Assembly: GCF_900176505.1 (NCBI RefSeq)
Contig: NZ_FWYB01000001.1
Span: 655,400 to 719,399 of the forward strand
Reading direction: 5' to 3'
Length of the DNA stretch: 64,000 bases
Origin: Pedobacter nyackensis
GTDB lineage: Bacteria; Bacteroidota; Bacteroidia; Sphingobacteriales; Sphingobacteriaceae
In this document: in pieces, positions 45,474-55,633 of the stretch
How the letters are laid out: each line of letters starts with the position of its first letter
How positions within the stretch are numbered: position 1 is the first letter of the stretch
The notes under the pieces: model-generated
Seen by the model: only the letters and a program-made list of their open reading frames with translations
Databases searched by the model: none
What the model was told of the DNA's origin: nothing
Translations under genes and position numbers: made by a program

Positions 45474-47741
45474 TACCTGTTTCTGCGCCGCCATCAGGTC
45501 GTCAATTTTAATGTATTCATATTCCATGGCTTTTAATACCATCAGATGCGAAATCCAATAAGCCAATGTGCTTTCTGCACCTTGGTTTCGGTTTACGCCC
45601 TGGGGCCGTAATCCATCTCCACAACCTTTTGTTTCATGATCGAATAGTGGAAGATGCAGGCTGTTTTCTCCCAAAAACCATTGGTAACATACATGCATTT
45701 GACTGATATAGGTCATATCCTGGGTAATTTCATAAGCCTTGAAGTACATCAATACCATGGCCATTGTTTCTATGGCCTGCTGGTCATATAGAGCCATTTT
45801 ACCGCCATTTTTATGTAGCCAGCCGTCATTCCCTACCGGATTTAAGTAACCTTGTGACAGCGTTTTCTGACTCAGGAATTCCATACTTTCCAGAGCAATA
45901 CCGAGTGATTCGGCATCTTTAGTGGTTTGATAATGGCAAAACAGTGCAAGTGGAAGAATGGCATTGTCATAGGTCATTTTTTCTTCAAACCATTGCCAGT
46001 GCCCGTGCGAATTTACAATAAAGGATTCTTTCAAAGGTTTAGCCAGGAGGTCAAACTGATCTTTGATCTGCTCATCATCAGGATGCGCCTTCAGGTAGCT
46101 AGCCAGCCCGATCATGGTGTTGGCTATGCCCCTCAGGTGTTTAAGGTTTTTAAAATGGGGCACCGATTTTCTGAACAGTTCTCTTCCAAATTCGCGGTAC
46201 GAATTATTTGGGGCATTGTCAATCAGATAACCTAACGACCAGATGGTACGTCCAAAGGAATCTTCCGAACCAATCTCATCCAGGTATTCCCTGCTATAAC
46301 TTAAGAAATTCCTGAAGCTACCATCATCGTGTTGCATATATTGGATGTAACTTAAGTATACAGGTAGCAATTCCAGCGCTACTTTACTTTTGTTTTGCTG
46401 ATAAGCCATAATCGCCATGATCAGTGCTCTCGCATTGTCGTCCAGGCAATAGCCCTCTTTAAGATTTGGAATGCCATATTTGGCATGCTGCACAATCCCG
46501 GTGTCATCCGTTAACCTTTGTATATGGGCAAGGTTGAAGGAAGGCATTTCATCCGGATTTATAATATGTTTATCTTTTTCTTTTTTGATAAGTGATTTAG
46601 TAAGCGCTTCACTTAAGAGTTCGACGAATATCTTTCCTATCACAGGCCAACGCAAATTTAGTCCATATTTATAAGCGTTTGTTTTTAGCTGGTTTAATTT
46701 TTCAGGGGCTTCAAACAACTCATTTACAATTGTTGCCAGCGCATTGGTATCTTTGAAATCAAACAATCTACCTCTGTCCTCTGCTAATAACTCCAGCGCA
46801 TGCCAGTATGGAGTTGAAATTACCGCTGCACCCGACCCAACAGCATAGGATAAGGTTCCACTTGTAATCTGTGTTTCGTTTAAATAGGGGGTGATGTACA
46901 TATCGCAAGCCGTTAAATAGTCAAACAGCTCTTTTTCCGTTACAAACTTGTTAATGAAAGTAAGGTGGTTTTCAACGTTTAGTTTTCGCGCCAGTTTCTT
47001 CAGACTGTCGCGGTATTCCTCACCCGAATTACGGATTACGCCAGGGTGTGTAGCACCGAGAACGACATACATGGTATCAGGATTTTTTGCAACGATTTTT
47101 GGTAAGGCCTCAATTACGGTCTCCAGTCCTTTATTCCGACTGAGCAGTCCGAAAGTAAACAACACCTTTTTATTTTTAAATGGGAGCGATGCTTTAACCG
47201 GATTCACATCTACAGACTCCAGATCCGGAACACCATGCTCAATTAGCTTAATCTTGTTAAAAGGAATGCCATAAATGCTGGTTAAAAAGCCTACAGCCCT
47301 ATGACTCATCACTACAATCCTTGCAGAGTGCTTTGCAATTTCCCTGATGATGGTCAGCTGCATATAACTCGGCTCCTTCAGTATCGTATGTAAAATGGTG
47401 ATCAGTGGTTTTTTTAACCTTGCAATCAGTGGAAGTATAAACACGCCATTCTCGCCACCAAAAATTCCAAATTCATGCTGCAAAATACAAGTGTCTACCA
47501 CGCTGGTATTGATGTAGTCTGCCGCCCGGCGATAATCCTTTTGGTTTTCTTGTCTGATTTTGTATTTAACCTCTGGGGGATACTCGTAGGTATCCAAATG
47601 CTCCGAATCATTCATGGCAACGACAAAGCTTTCTTCTGAATTTGCTGTTTTATCGGAACCGATAGCCTGAATCAGGTTGTAATTGAACGTAGCTATGCCA
47701 CATTCACGTGGTGGAAAGGAGGATATATAAGCTATTTTCAT
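45465..47741 (-). CDS. GT4-family glycosyltransferase fused to an (alpha/alpha) toroid domain
   Basis: The 758-aa protein has two parts. Residues about 1-385 are a GT-B glycosyltransferase: IAYISSFPPRECGIATFN at the start, IKLIEHGVPD, FTFGLLSRNKGLETVIEALP and a late YAVGSGAAVISTPYWHALELL. Residues about 395-745 form a helical toroid with YCLDDNARALIMAIMAY, DSFGRTIWSLGYLID, WQWFEEKMTYDNAILPLALF and RNQGAESTLAYW, which look like glycoside-hydrolase-type toroids. Making and trimming a mannose-type glycan in one chain is an inference. It is convergent with the GH130 gene, with 9 bases of overlap at the stops. Confidence 0.82.
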   Translation of the reverse strand: MKIAYISSFPPRECGIATFNYNLIQAIGSDKTANSEESFVVAMNDSEHLDTYEYPPEVKYKIRQENQKDYRRAADYINTSVVDTCILQHEFGIFGGENGVFILPLIARLKKPLITILHTILKEPSYMQLTIIREIAKHSARIVVMSHRAVGFLTSIYGIPFNKIKLIEHGVPDLESVDVNPVKASLPFKNKKVLFTFGLLSRNKGLETVIEALPKIVAKNPDTMYVVLGATHPGVIRNSGEEYRDSLKKLARKLNVENHLTFINKFVTEKELFDYLTACDMYITPYLNETQITSGTLSYAVGSGAAVISTPYWHALELLAEDRGRLFDFKDTNALATIVNELFEAPEKLNQLKTNAYKYGLNLRWPVIGKIFVELLSEALTKSLIKKEKDKHIINPDEMPSFNLAHIQRLTDDTGIVQHAKYGIPNLKEGYCLDDNARALIMAIMAYQQNKSKVALELLPVYLSYIQYMQHDDGSFRNFLSYSREYLDEIGSEDSFGRTIWSLGYLIDNAPNNSYREFGRELFRKSVPHFKNLKHLRGIANTMIGLASYLKAHPDDEQIKDQFDLLAKPLKESFIVNSHGHWQWFEEKMTYDNAILPLALFCHYQTTKDAESLGIALESMEFLSQKTLSQGYLNPVGNDGWLHKNGGKMALYDQQAIETMAMVLMYFKAYEITQDMTYISQMHVCYQWFLGENSLHLPLFDHETKGCGDGLRPQGVNRNQGAESTLAYWISHLMVLKAMEYEYIKIDDLMAAQKQVLN

Positions 47742-47849
47742 GAGTTAAGGGGTTAACAACAGGTCTGCCAATTATAAACAGTTGTTAGCCGAAATTGTTC
47801 TAATGAAATTGTCTTATATATGTAATTTAAGAGAAACTTTTTAAATAAG

Positions 47850-47890
47850 AACGGGGAGTCCTGTTGTAATCAGGTTCCCCGTTTTATTTT
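47850..47890. terminator. Terminator between OMP gene and GT4 gene
   Basis: ACGGGGA (47851-47857) pairs with TCCCCGT (47876-47882), with an inner CCTG/CAGG stem and a 7-base loop. TTTTATTTT follows on the plus strand; on the minus strand the tail is weaker, but this is where the barrel gene needs a stop. Confidence 0.7.
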
Positions 47891-47905
47891 GAGGGCGAAT
47901 AGGAA

Positions 47906-48565
47906 TTAGAAATGGAAGTATACGCCGATTTCTGGTTTAAAAGTATCTATGCCAATCTTAAATTCTTCGCCATTTTCTTTAAATGAGGTAGAAGCTTCAT
48001 CGCTTTCTGATTTCGAGAAACCTTTTTGGTAGCTCAGCATGGGGAAGGAGAATTCAATAGCCAGTTTTTTAACCGGAAAGAAGGCCAGGCCTGGTTTAGC
48101 TGCTACACCAAATCCTTTAAATTTGTAATCTGGGTTGTACGCGTACGCTTGATCCTCGGAGAAAACATACTTTGAATCGCCAATATTTCCATTAATGGCT
48201 ACCTCAGTGAAAATCTTGAACTTTTCAGAAATATTGAAATAGTACCTGGCAAAAGGAGCCAGGCCGTAGCTTTGTCGTGTTTGTTTGCTCTGAATTTTAT
48301 TACCATCTAAAACATTTGCGTTTGATTTTGATATAGTATGATTGTAAATTAAGCCAAGTCCAATTGCCAGATTATTGTTAACGAAGTAACCGGATCTTAA
48401 AGAAGCGTAAGAATAATTCATTTTTTGCTCATTTTGTCCGATTTTATATTTATGCGTGCTAAATGAAACATTTCCACCTAATATTATTGTTCCTTTTTCT
48501 GTCTGGGCCTTAGCCTGGAGGCTAAAAATGCATAACAATACTGCGAAAATTAATATGTTCTTCAT
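47906..48565 (-). CDS. Small outer-membrane beta-barrel protein (relative 2)
   Basis: The 219-aa protein has signal peptide MKNILIFAVLLCIFSLQAKA. The mature start is TEKGTIILGGNVSFSTH and the C-terminus is KPEIGVYFHF, the same frame of motifs as the barrel at 42969-43574. Predicted strands alternate through YFVNNNLAIGLGLIYN and LAPFARYYFNISEKFKIF. It is the second of two adjacent barrel genes (36 bases after the next one). Function unknown. Confidence 0.8.
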   Translation of the reverse strand: MKNILIFAVLLCIFSLQAKAQTEKGTIILGGNVSFSTHKYKIGQNEQKMNYSYASLRSGYFVNNNLAIGLGLIYNHTISKSNANVLDGNKIQSKQTRQSYGLAPFARYYFNISEKFKIFTEVAINGNIGDSKYVFSEDQAYAYNPDYKFKGFGVAAKPGLAFFPVKKLAIEFSFPMLSYQKGFSKSESDEASTSFKENGEEFKIGIDTFKPEIGVYFHF

Positions 48566-48601
48566 GTTGTCTTTTTTGAGGGGATTAATTAATATGCAGC
48601 A

Positions 48602-49243
48602 TTAAAAATGGTAGTTCACGCCAATAGATGGATTGAATGAGCTCAAACCGAAAGTAAAAGCGTCATATTTAAATGAAGTTGTTTCGGGCATTTCTGGTGT
48701 AATTTTTTGAGTAAAGTAGCTCACCAGCGGGAATGAAAATTCAATGGCCCATTTTTTAGCAGGGAAAAATGCAAGTCCGGGACTTATTCCGGTGCTGTAA
48801 GTATTATGTTTGCTTTTAGTAGCTCCTGATTTTCCATGCTCATTTACCTCTTTTTCCTTTCCGAATGCAGCTTGAACATTAAAATCCCCAAAAAACTTGA
48901 AGTTATCTGCGATTTTTGCGTAATACCTCACAAAAGGTGCTATGCCATAATAGGTGTGTTGATTGCCCATATCAAGGGTGTTGTTGTCATTAATAGTGCC
49001 CTTCACTTTTGATATGGAATAGTTTAAAGTTGTACCAACAGCCCAATTGTCGCTTACCAGATACCCAATTCTCGGACTTAGTCCAAAAACTGTTTTTCTT
49101 CCTGATCCCTGATTGTCTTGATTTGATGTGCTGAAATTTACACCACCTCCTAATAAGAATTTTCCTTTTTCTGTTTGAGCGTTAGTTGAGAACGCAATGG
49201 CGCATAGCATGGCCATGATGAATAGTTTGTTTTTCATTTTCAT
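48602..49243 (-). CDS. Small outer-membrane beta-barrel protein (relative 3)
   Basis: The 213-aa protein has a signal peptide ending AFSTNAQ (about 23). The mature start TEKGKFLLGGGVNFSTS and the final FNPSIGVNYHF place it with the two other barrels in the window. LVSDNWAVGTTLNYS and IAPFVRYYAKIADNFKFF match the relative next to it closely, so these two are tandem duplicates. It is the first gene of that pair. Confidence 0.8.
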   Translation of the reverse strand: MKMKNKLFIMAMLCAIAFSTNAQTEKGKFLLGGGVNFSTSNQDNQGSGRKTVFGLSPRIGYLVSDNWAVGTTLNYSISKVKGTINDNNTLDMGNQHTYYGIAPFVRYYAKIADNFKFFGDFNVQAAFGKEKEVNEHGKSGATKSKHNTYSTGISPGLAFFPAKKWAIEFSFPLVSYFTQKITPEMPETTSFKYDAFTFGLSSFNPSIGVNYHF

Positions 49244-49320
49244 TTGTGTTTGTGTTAATCAATAGTAGAAATAAAAAACAATATTTTTCTTTTGTAACAA
49301 GAATATCTTACAAATAAAAA

Positions 49321-49362
49321 ACCGCAGGTTTTGCAGAATTAATCATCTGCAAACCTGCGGTT
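49321..49362 (-). terminator. Terminator of clpB
   Basis: 49321-49337 (ACCGCAGGTTTTGCAGA) and 49346-49361 form a 16-bp stem with one bulged T and an 8-base loop. On the minus strand it is followed by TTTTTTATTTG. It starts 20 bases after the ClpB stop. Confidence 0.85.
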
Positions 49363-49381
49363 AATAAAATATTGAATAACC

Positions 49382-51976
49382 TTATTTGTTGTTTAAGAAC
49401 ACAAACTGGTGGTCAAACATATCCAACTTGATCTTGCTGTCTTTATCCACTTTACCGGATAATATTTCCTTAGACAACTCATTTAGTATGCGTTTCTGTA
49501 TGACGCGTTTCAATGGTCGGGCACCAAATTGTGGGTCGTAACCCAATTCTGATAACCAGTCTAAAGCTTCCGGAGTGGCTTCAATCTCAATACCCATTTC
49601 AGCAAGTGTATCCTGAACATGTCTAAATTGCAAGCTCACAATATCCCTCAACTCATTACGGTTAAGTGGAGTGAACATAATCAACTCATCAATCCTGTTT
49701 AAAAACTCCGGACGGATGGTTTGTTTCAGCAATTCAAAGAGTTCATTCTTTGTTTTTGCAATTACCTCGTCATGATTTTGATCATTAAGGTCTTTAAAAT
49801 TATCCTGTATCAGGTGTGAACCTAAATTTGAAGTCATGATGATAATGGTGTTCTTAAAGTTCACCACGCGGCCTTTATTGTCCGTTAAACGGCCATCATC
49901 CAGTACTTGTAATAGGATGTTAAATACATCCGGATGTGCTTTTTCAATCTCATCCAGTAATACTACCGAATACGGTTTACGTCGCACGGCCTCTGTCAGC
50001 TGTCCGCCTTCATCATAGCCCACATAGCCCGGAGGCGCACCAATCAATCGCGAAACAGAATGGCGTTCCTGGTATTCACTCATATCAATCCTTGTCAGCG
50101 CATTTTCATCGTTAAACAGGAATTCTGCAAGCGCTTTAGCCAGCTCAGTTTTACCCACACCCGTTGTGCCCAGGAAGATAAACGAACCAATAGGTTTTCG
50201 TTTGTCCTGTAATCCGGCACGCGACCTGCGTATGGCATCAGATATGGCTTCGATAGCCTCATGCTGACCCGCAACACGTTTGTGTAACTCATTTTCGAGG
50301 TTCAGTAGTTTCTCACGTTCACTCGAAATCAGTTTAGTTACCGGTATGCCGGTCCACCTGCCCACTACACCCGCAATGTCATCAGCCGTTACTTCTTCTT
50401 TCAGCATGCGGCCCTCAACCTGCTGACTCTCCAGTTGTGCTTTTAGTTTTTCAACTTTATCCTGAGATTCTTTTATCTTGCCATAGCGGATTTCAGCAAC
50501 CTTTCCATAATCACCTGCCCGTTCGGCCTGATCAGCTTCCAGCTTATAGTTTTCAATCTGCTCCGACTCGTTGTTAATGCTATCTACCAGGTCTTTTTCA
50601 CCCTGCCATTTGGCTTTTATCTCATCCCTTTCGGCAGAGATATTGGCAATCTCCTCGGCTAAGGCCTGCACCTTTTTAGCATCGTTTTCTCTCTTGATGG
50701 CCTCACGTTCTATCTCCAGCTGCATGATCTTACGGTTCAGCTCATCCACTTTCTCTGGTACGCTATCCATCTCCATACGAAGCTTAGCAGCAGCCTCATC
50801 CATTAAGTCGATCGCTTTATCTGGTAAAAATCTGTCGGCAATATAGCGCTGCGACATTTCTACCGCCGCAATAATAGCCTCATCTTTAATCCGCACCTTG
50901 TGGTGGGTTTCATAGCGCTCCTTCAACCCGCGGAGGATAGAGATCGCATCCTGGGTATCCGGCTCATTAACCATTACCTTTTGAAAACGACGTTCTAAAG
51001 CTTTGTCCTTTTCTATGTATTTCTGGTACTCATCCAGGGTAGTGGCACCTATTGCGCGTAAATCACCACGTGCCAATGCAGGTTTCAAAATGTTTGCTGC
51101 ATCCATAGCACCCTCACCACCACCGGCACCCACCAAAGTGTGGATCTCATCAATAAATAGGATGATATCTCCGTCGCTTTGCGTTACCTCTTTAATTACC
51201 GCTTTCAAACGTTCCTCAAACTCACCCTTATATTTGGCTCCTGCAATCAAAGCGCCCATATCTAAGGAGTAAACAATCTTTGATTTCAGGTTGGTAGGGA
51301 TGTCTCCTTTAATGATCCTGAAAGCAATACCTTCAGCGATGGCAGTTTTACCAACACCAGGTTCACCAATCAGTATCGGGTTGTTTTTAGTCCTCCTTGA
51401 AAGAATCTGGATCACTCGCCTGATTTCTTCATCACGACCAATGATAGGGTCCAGTTTGCCTGATTCGGCATATTCGTTTAAGTTACGTGCATATTTATTT
51501 AATGCGTTGTAAGTAGCTTCTGCATTCTGATCCGTAACATGGTTATCACCCCGCAAAGCGATGATCGCTTTTTTAAGGTCTTTCTCTGTTACCCCCTGAT
51601 CTTTTAGAAGCTTCGACGTATTGTCGTTTACTGAAAGTAAGCCCATCAATACGTGCTCAACTGAGACAAACTCGTCTTTAAATTCCTTTAAATAGGATTG
51701 CGCTTTCTGCAAAGCCGAGTTGCTTCCAGAAGTTAAATACGGACTGCTACCCGTAACTTTAGGGAATTTCTCAATCTGTGTATCTAATTGCTGATTTAAA
51801 ACATTTAGATTCACATTCAGCTTCTTTAATACATAAGAAACTACGTTTTCATCAACAGTAAGCAGCCCTTTTAAAATGTGGGCTGTCTCAATAGCCTGTT
51901 GCTGATTGCCTTGGGCTATTTCAGAAGCCTGTTGAATCGCTTCCTGTGCTTTTATAGTGAAGTTATTGAAGTTCAT
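49382..51976 (-). CDS. clpB: ClpB disaggregase
   Basis: The 864-aa protein is full length. Domain order: Clp N domain (about 1-145), AAA-1 with [15 protein letters not shown] (near 205), a coiled-coil M domain (about 410-530, rich in Lys/Glu), AAA-2 with [19 protein letters not shown] (near 605) and [17 protein letters not shown], then a C-terminal small domain with [19 protein letters not shown]. The M domain separates it from ClpA/C, so it rescues aggregated proteins together with DnaK. An inverted repeat (52018-52027 with 52068-52077) lies 42 bases upstream and may be an operator or heat-shock control site. Confidence 0.96.
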   Translation of the reverse strand: MNFNNFTIKAQEAIQQASEIAQGNQQQAIETAHILKGLLTVDENVVSYVLKKLNVNLNVLNQQLDTQIEKFPKVTGSSPYLTSGSNSALQKAQSYLKEFKDEFVSVEHVLMGLLSVNDNTSKLLKDQGVTEKDLKKAIIALRGDNHVTDQNAEATYNALNKYARNLNEYAESGKLDPIIGRDEEIRRVIQILSRRTKNNPILIGEPGVGKTAIAEGIAFRIIKGDIPTNLKSKIVYSLDMGALIAGAKYKGEFEERLKAVIKEVTQSDGDIILFIDEIHTLVGAGGGEGAMDAANILKPALARGDLRAIGATTLDEYQKYIEKDKALERRFQKVMVNEPDTQDAISILRGLKERYETHHKVRIKDEAIIAAVEMSQRYIADRFLPDKAIDLMDEAAAKLRMEMDSVPEKVDELNRKIMQLEIEREAIKRENDAKKVQALAEEIANISAERDEIKAKWQGEKDLVDSINNESEQIENYKLEADQAERAGDYGKVAEIRYGKIKESQDKVEKLKAQLESQQVEGRMLKEEVTADDIAGVVGRWTGIPVTKLISSEREKLLNLENELHKRVAGQHEAIEAISDAIRRSRAGLQDKRKPIGSFIFLGTTGVGKTELAKALAEFLFNDENALTRIDMSEYQERHSVSRLIGAPPGYVGYDEGGQLTEAVRRKPYSVVLLDEIEKAHPDVFNILLQVLDDGRLTDNKGRVVNFKNTIIIMTSNLGSHLIQDNFKDLNDQNHDEVIAKTKNELFELLKQTIRPEFLNRIDELIMFTPLNRNELRDIVSLQFRHVQDTLAEMGIEIEATPEALDWLSELGYDPQFGARPLKRVIQKRILNELSKEILSGKVDKDSKIKLDMFDHQFVFLNNK

Positions 51977-52017
51977 GCTTATCTTTAAACAAAGTAAATG
52001 CCGCCTTGTTTTTTTAA

Positions 52018-52077
52018 TAATTATCGGAAATTTTGTCGCTTTTTTGGAGCTGATGCTGACTAATTTACCGATAATTA
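52018..52077. repeat. Inverted repeat upstream of clpB
   Basis: TAATTATCGG (52018-52027) and its perfect complement (52068-52077) are 40 bases apart, between divergent clpB and an MFS gene. It could be a pair of half-sites for a repressor. Confidence 0.4.
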
Positions 52078-52218
52078 ACCAACTTATATGAAATAATGTC
52101 TTCTTTTAGTAAAGCGATGTAGCGTTAAGCGGCAGGCTTTCTCTATATAGACACAAAGCCTTGCATAAGCCCGATTTCCTTTCTATTTTGGATAAATTTC
52201 CCGTCCTTTGGGGCTTAA

Positions 52219-53442
52219 ATGAAAGAATTTATACGATTATATCTTGATGCCTACAAAGGTCTTTCCGCTCCGGCATGGATGCTGGCGTTGGTCATGCTGA
52301 TCAACAGGAGCGGAGCAATGGTGATCCCTTTTTTAGGCGTATACATGATTAATCATTTGAATTTTAGTCTGGAGGATACCGGAACAGTTTTAAGCTGTTT
52401 TGGTATTGGCGCTGTTGCCGGATCCTTTTTAGGCGGCTGGTTAACGGATAAAATAGGACATTTTAAAGTGCAACTGGTGAGTTTGATTTTAACAGTACCT
52501 ATGTTCTTTCTTTTACCCGAACTCAATACCGTGGTAAAACTGGCGGTAGGTGTTTTTATCCTCAGCATTATTTCGGAAACATTCCGACCGGCAAACTCGG
52601 TTTCTATCGCCTATTATTCAAAGCCAGATAATGTGATCAGGTCGTTTTCTTTAAACAGGATGGCCTTAAACCTGGGCTTTTCTATCGGTCCTGCATTGGG
52701 TGGTTTCCTTGCTGCGGTATCTTATACCTTCCTGTTTTATGGTAATGCCGTTGCCGCATTCTTTTCGGCACTGTTGTTTTTTCTTTATTTCCGCAACCGT
52801 AAGGGAAATGAGAAGAAAGAAGTAATCGCCACTGAAGCTACCAGTAATGACCCTAAAGCAGATAGATCTCCCTATAAAGACCTGCTCTTTATGCTGTTCA
52901 GCATCCTGAGTTGCATATTTGCCATATGCTTTTTTCAATTGCTCAGTACGCTGCCGCTATATTACCGAACTGTTTACCAGCTTACAGAGGCCAATATTGG
53001 TGTAATCCTTGCTTTTAGCGGATTTGTAGTGTTTCTATTGGAAATGTTGCTGGTTCACATTGCCGAGAAAAGGATGACCGCCAGGGCCGTAATTGTATGG
53101 GGTGCGTTGTTGTGCGGCTTGTCTTTCCTGATCTTGAATCTTGCACATGGCATCTGGGTATTGTACGTGGCCATGTTTGTATTCTGTATTTCCGAAATTC
53201 TGGCTATGCCATTTATGGCTACGGTTACTTTGCAACGATCTTCTTTAAAAACCAGAGGTGCCTATATGGGCGTTAATGCTTTGTCTTTTTCAGCTGCTCA
53301 TATCTTCTCACCATTTGTAGGAACAAGAGTTGCTGCGGTATATGGATTTGAGACTTTGTGGTATGGTACGGCTATTACATTGTTGTTAACGGCTATCGGA
53401 TTTCTAATTGTGATGAAAAAGATGCGCTTATCCACTTTTTAA
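52219..53442 (+). CDS. MFS transporter
   Basis: The 407-aa protein has about 12 membrane helices in two sets of six. The loop after helix 2 shows GSFLGGWLTDKIGHFKVQ, the MFS signature. FRPANSVSIAYYS and RMALNLGFSIGPALGGFLAAV mark helices 4-5. A charged central loop (about 195-220, RNRKGNEKKEVIATEATS) joins the halves. Substrate unknown; the drug-efflux group is possible. It is divergent from clpB and followed by a hypothetical gene 52 bases on. Confidence 0.88.
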   Translation: MKEFIRLYLDAYKGLSAPAWMLALVMLINRSGAMVIPFLGVYMINHLNFSLEDTGTVLSCFGIGAVAGSFLGGWLTDKIGHFKVQLVSLILTVPMFFLLPELNTVVKLAVGVFILSIISETFRPANSVSIAYYSKPDNVIRSFSLNRMALNLGFSIGPALGGFLAAVSYTFLFYGNAVAAFFSALLFFLYFRNRKGNEKKEVIATEATSNDPKADRSPYKDLLFMLFSILSCIFAICFFQLLSTLPLYYRTVYQLTEANIGVILAFSGFVVFLLEMLLVHIAEKRMTARAVIVWGALLCGLSFLILNLAHGIWVLYVAMFVFCISEILAMPFMATVTLQRSSLKTRGAYMGVNALSFSAAHIFSPFVGTRVAAVYGFETLWYGTAITLLLTAIGFLIVMKKMRLSTF

Positions 53443-53494
53443 GGTAACAATTTAGGGCTTGGGTTGATATGATGTAAACCTAACCTTAAATGTT

Positions 53495-54100
53495 ATGAAA
53501 AAGCTCATCTCTACCCTGGCCAGCATTCCATTTTCTATCTTTGCACAGCAGTTCCCCGAAGTCCCTATGTGCTTTCAGGCATTAAAAACGATACTATCCC
53601 TTTTTGCCTTCAAAAGTGGTTTTAAAACCTTACTGGCAATGGACATGAGAACCCATGCCTGTGCATTTAACAGCGAAAAGCCGATAGTCATTAACAGGGT
53701 AGGGTGCAGGGCCTGGATGGCTGGTATTACTTATCGTATTTCCTTATGGGAACTGGGCGAGGAGCGGTCGCTCGGTACCTGTTTGGTGTGTCCGGGAGAT
53801 ACAAACACTATTGAATTCTTTTCCTTAAAATATCCAGTAGCTATACAACCCGGAAAAACCTATTACATCACGCGTACGTATGTAAGTGGTGGATTAAATG
53901 ATAACGCTACCGATCATGTAGGTTGGTTGAGTAGTAAAGATGGCGGATCAATTTATCCTATAAAACAACAAAGCATTACTTTAATCCATGGTTTTTTTAG
54001 TGATGATGAGCATCCTTTGCAAAGCGATAGTGCATCGAACATCAGAACCAGTACGCTACTGCCTTTTATTGATTTTGAATATACCCTGCAGTGCCCATGA
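53495..54100 (+). CDS. Hypothetical protein, DUF4082-like beta-sandwich
   Basis: The 201-aa protein has a short hydrophobic N-terminus (MKKLISTLASIPFSIFAQQ) that may be a signal peptide. The middle, YRISLWELGEERSLG, then YPVAIQPGKTYYITRTYVSGG, resembles the DUF4082 beta-sandwich seen in secreted carbohydrate-related proteins. This match is by eye only. It contains several Cys (about 27, 51, 65, 95, 98, 200). It is followed by a terminator shared with the convergent SRPBCC gene. No function can be given. Confidence 0.6.
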   Translation: MKKLISTLASIPFSIFAQQFPEVPMCFQALKTILSLFAFKSGFKTLLAMDMRTHACAFNSEKPIVINRVGCRAWMAGITYRISLWELGEERSLGTCLVCPGDTNTIEFFSLKYPVAIQPGKTYYITRTYVSGGLNDNATDHVGWLSSKDGGSIYPIKQQSITLIHGFFSDDEHPLQSDSASNIRTSTLLPFIDFEYTLQCP

Positions 54101-54103
54101 AAA

Positions 54104-54145
54104 GGGCTGTACCATGTGAATGATACAGCCCAATTATATTTTATG
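54104..54145. terminator. Terminator between hypothetical and SRPBCC genes
   Basis: GGGCTGTA (54104-54111) and TACAGCCC (54124-54131) form an 8-bp stem with a 12-base loop, followed by a T/A-rich tail. Confidence 0.65.
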
Positions 54146-54172
54146 CTCGTGTTATCGAGCTTTTAAACCTTA

Positions 54173-54571
54173 CTATTTTAATATTTCTGCTAACCTTGCT
54201 GTTTGATGATCAGCCAATTTTTGTAACGGCCCTGCAGCTAGCATTTTCATCATCATGTTCAGGTCTGCTGAGATGATGTGTTTTGCTATAGTACCACCTT
54301 TACCATTATCAGCTACAGTCCATTTTAATTCCAGATCAAAAGGTGCTTTTTCTGTCGGAACTGCGATCAGTTCCTGGTTTTCGGTACGACTGGTAATTTT
54401 GATACTCAGTTTAGCCATATTTTGTATGGTAAAGCTGGCATCATCTTCAGTCGACGACCAGTTATAGATATTCTCAGGCATCAATTGCTGATGATTGTTC
54501 ATATCTGCTAAAAAAGCATAAACTTTTTCTACCGGTAAATTTACTTCGGTGGTACTTTCAATAACTGTCAT
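54173..54571 (-). CDS. SRPBCC-family protein
   Basis: The 132-aa protein begins TVIESTTEVNLPVEKVYAFL, the typical first strand and helix of START/SRPBCC lipid-binding folds, and ends with a long helix (MMKMLAAGPLQKLADHQTARL). It has no signal peptide. The family binds hydrophobic ligands, but no specific function is seen. It lies 10 bases after pyrE on the same strand, and the pair may be co-transcribed. Confidence 0.82.
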   Translation of the reverse strand: MTVIESTTEVNLPVEKVYAFLADMNNHQQLMPENIYNWSSTEDDASFTIQNMAKLSIKITSRTENQELIAVPTEKAPFDLELKWTVADNGKGGTIAKHIISADLNMMMKMLAAGPLQKLADHQTARLAEILK

Positions 54572-54581
54572 TATAATCAGT

Positions 54582-55235
54582 TTAGTGTTCTATTTCGTTA
54601 GTCCATTCAGCTGGGTTTCTACGCCATTTTGTTAAAAGATCTACATCTTTCTGTGCGATAAAACTATGTTCAGCTGCGTAATCAATCAGCGTATTGTAAT
54701 TAGAAAGTGTGGCATAACGACATTTAGATGCAGCGAAGTTCTCATCAGCCTGATCAAAACCATAAGTAAATATAGCAACCAGTCCGGCAACAGATAATCC
54801 TGCATTTCTTAATGCATCAACTGCCTGTAAACTGCTTTTTCCTGTTGAAATCAAATCTTCAATTACTACTACACGTTGTCCTTCAATGATTTCACCTTCA
54901 ATCAGACTTCCTGTACCGTGTTCTTTTGCTTTAGCTCTTACATAAGCAAATGGTAATCCCAGTTCCTGAGCAACCAATGCACCCTGAGGGATACCGGCAG
55001 TGGCCACACCAGCAATTAAATCTACAGATCCAAATTCTTCCTGAATCAATTGAGTAAGTTTTTGTCTGATGTAAGTTCTAACAGATGGATGGGAAAGGGT
55101 GATCCTATTGTCACAATAAATAGGGGATTTCCAACCTGAAGCCCATGTAAACGGGTTGTTTGGTTGTAACTTTATTGCTTTTATTTGTAATAAAAATTCA
55201 GCTACCTTTAATTCAATATCACTTTTATTATACAT
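54582..55235 (-). CDS. pyrE: Orotate phosphoribosyltransferase
   Basis: The 217-aa protein shows the PRPP-binding motif VVVIEDLISTGKSSLQAV (about 124-141), LIAGVATAGIPQGALVAQEL (about 77-96) and the catalytic loop lysines around FAYVRAKAKEHGTGSLIEG (about 101-119). It converts orotate and PRPP to OMP in pyrimidine synthesis. A -7 box (TATTTTTG) ends 5 bases before the start, so the message is nearly leaderless. An upstream spacer of almost 400 bases separates it from a sigma gene. Confidence 0.95.
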   Translation of the reverse strand: MYNKSDIELKVAEFLLQIKAIKLQPNNPFTWASGWKSPIYCDNRITLSHPSVRTYIRQKLTQLIQEEFGSVDLIAGVATAGIPQGALVAQELGLPFAYVRAKAKEHGTGSLIEGEIIEGQRVVVIEDLISTGKSSLQAVDALRNAGLSVAGLVAIFTYGFDQADENFAASKCRYATLSNYNTLIDYAAEHSFIAQKDVDLLTKWRRNPAEWTNEIEH

Positions 55236-55633
55236 GGCGCAAAAATACAGATTTCTTTACAATTTGTGCTAACACTGCTATAAACTAGTTACATCGTGGG
55301 CTTCAAAATCAAGAAAATGCTGGGTTAAATAATTAATTCCTATGTGGGCAAATATCGTTAATTAATATTGGCGTTAAAAGCTGTTTTTTGACTTGCACTG
55401 ATAATCAGTGTTATAAAGAATTTGCAAAGCTTTTACTGAACTAATTGTGCCGCACAGTAATAAGAACTTTTATGATATTTCGTTGACCATCCCCGCGCAG
55501 CCTATGCCGCGAAATTATATTCTGTTTTAGTGGGCGTTTTTGGTGGAAACAACCATAGTTTCCGAAGGACTAGCCTTTTTCAATCCGTCTGTAGAGATTA
55601 GCTTTTGACAAGCGCAAAAGCTTCCGGTTTTAT
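55236..55633. other. Long spacer with hairpins before sigma gene
   Basis: About 400 bases with no gene. Visible stems: CACTGA/TCAGTG near 55400, GGAAAC/GTTTCC near 55555, and AGCTTTTG (55600-55607) with CAAAAGCT (55615-55622), the last ending 11 bases before the sigma ATG. It contains the pyrE promoter at the left. Confidence 0.5.
55240..55247 (-). promoter_or_regulatory. -7 box of pyrE
   Basis: On the minus strand TATTTTTG fits TAnnTTTG and ends 5 bases before the ATG at 55235. The transcription start must fall at or very near the start codon. Confidence 0.6.

Noticed and set aside
47754..47787. TAACAAC/GTTGTTA inverted repeat upstream of the GT4 gene
   Set aside because: Only 7 bp with a 20-base gap in AT-rich DNA; a link to the GTCTG palindromes of the GH130 gene was considered but the match is too weak.
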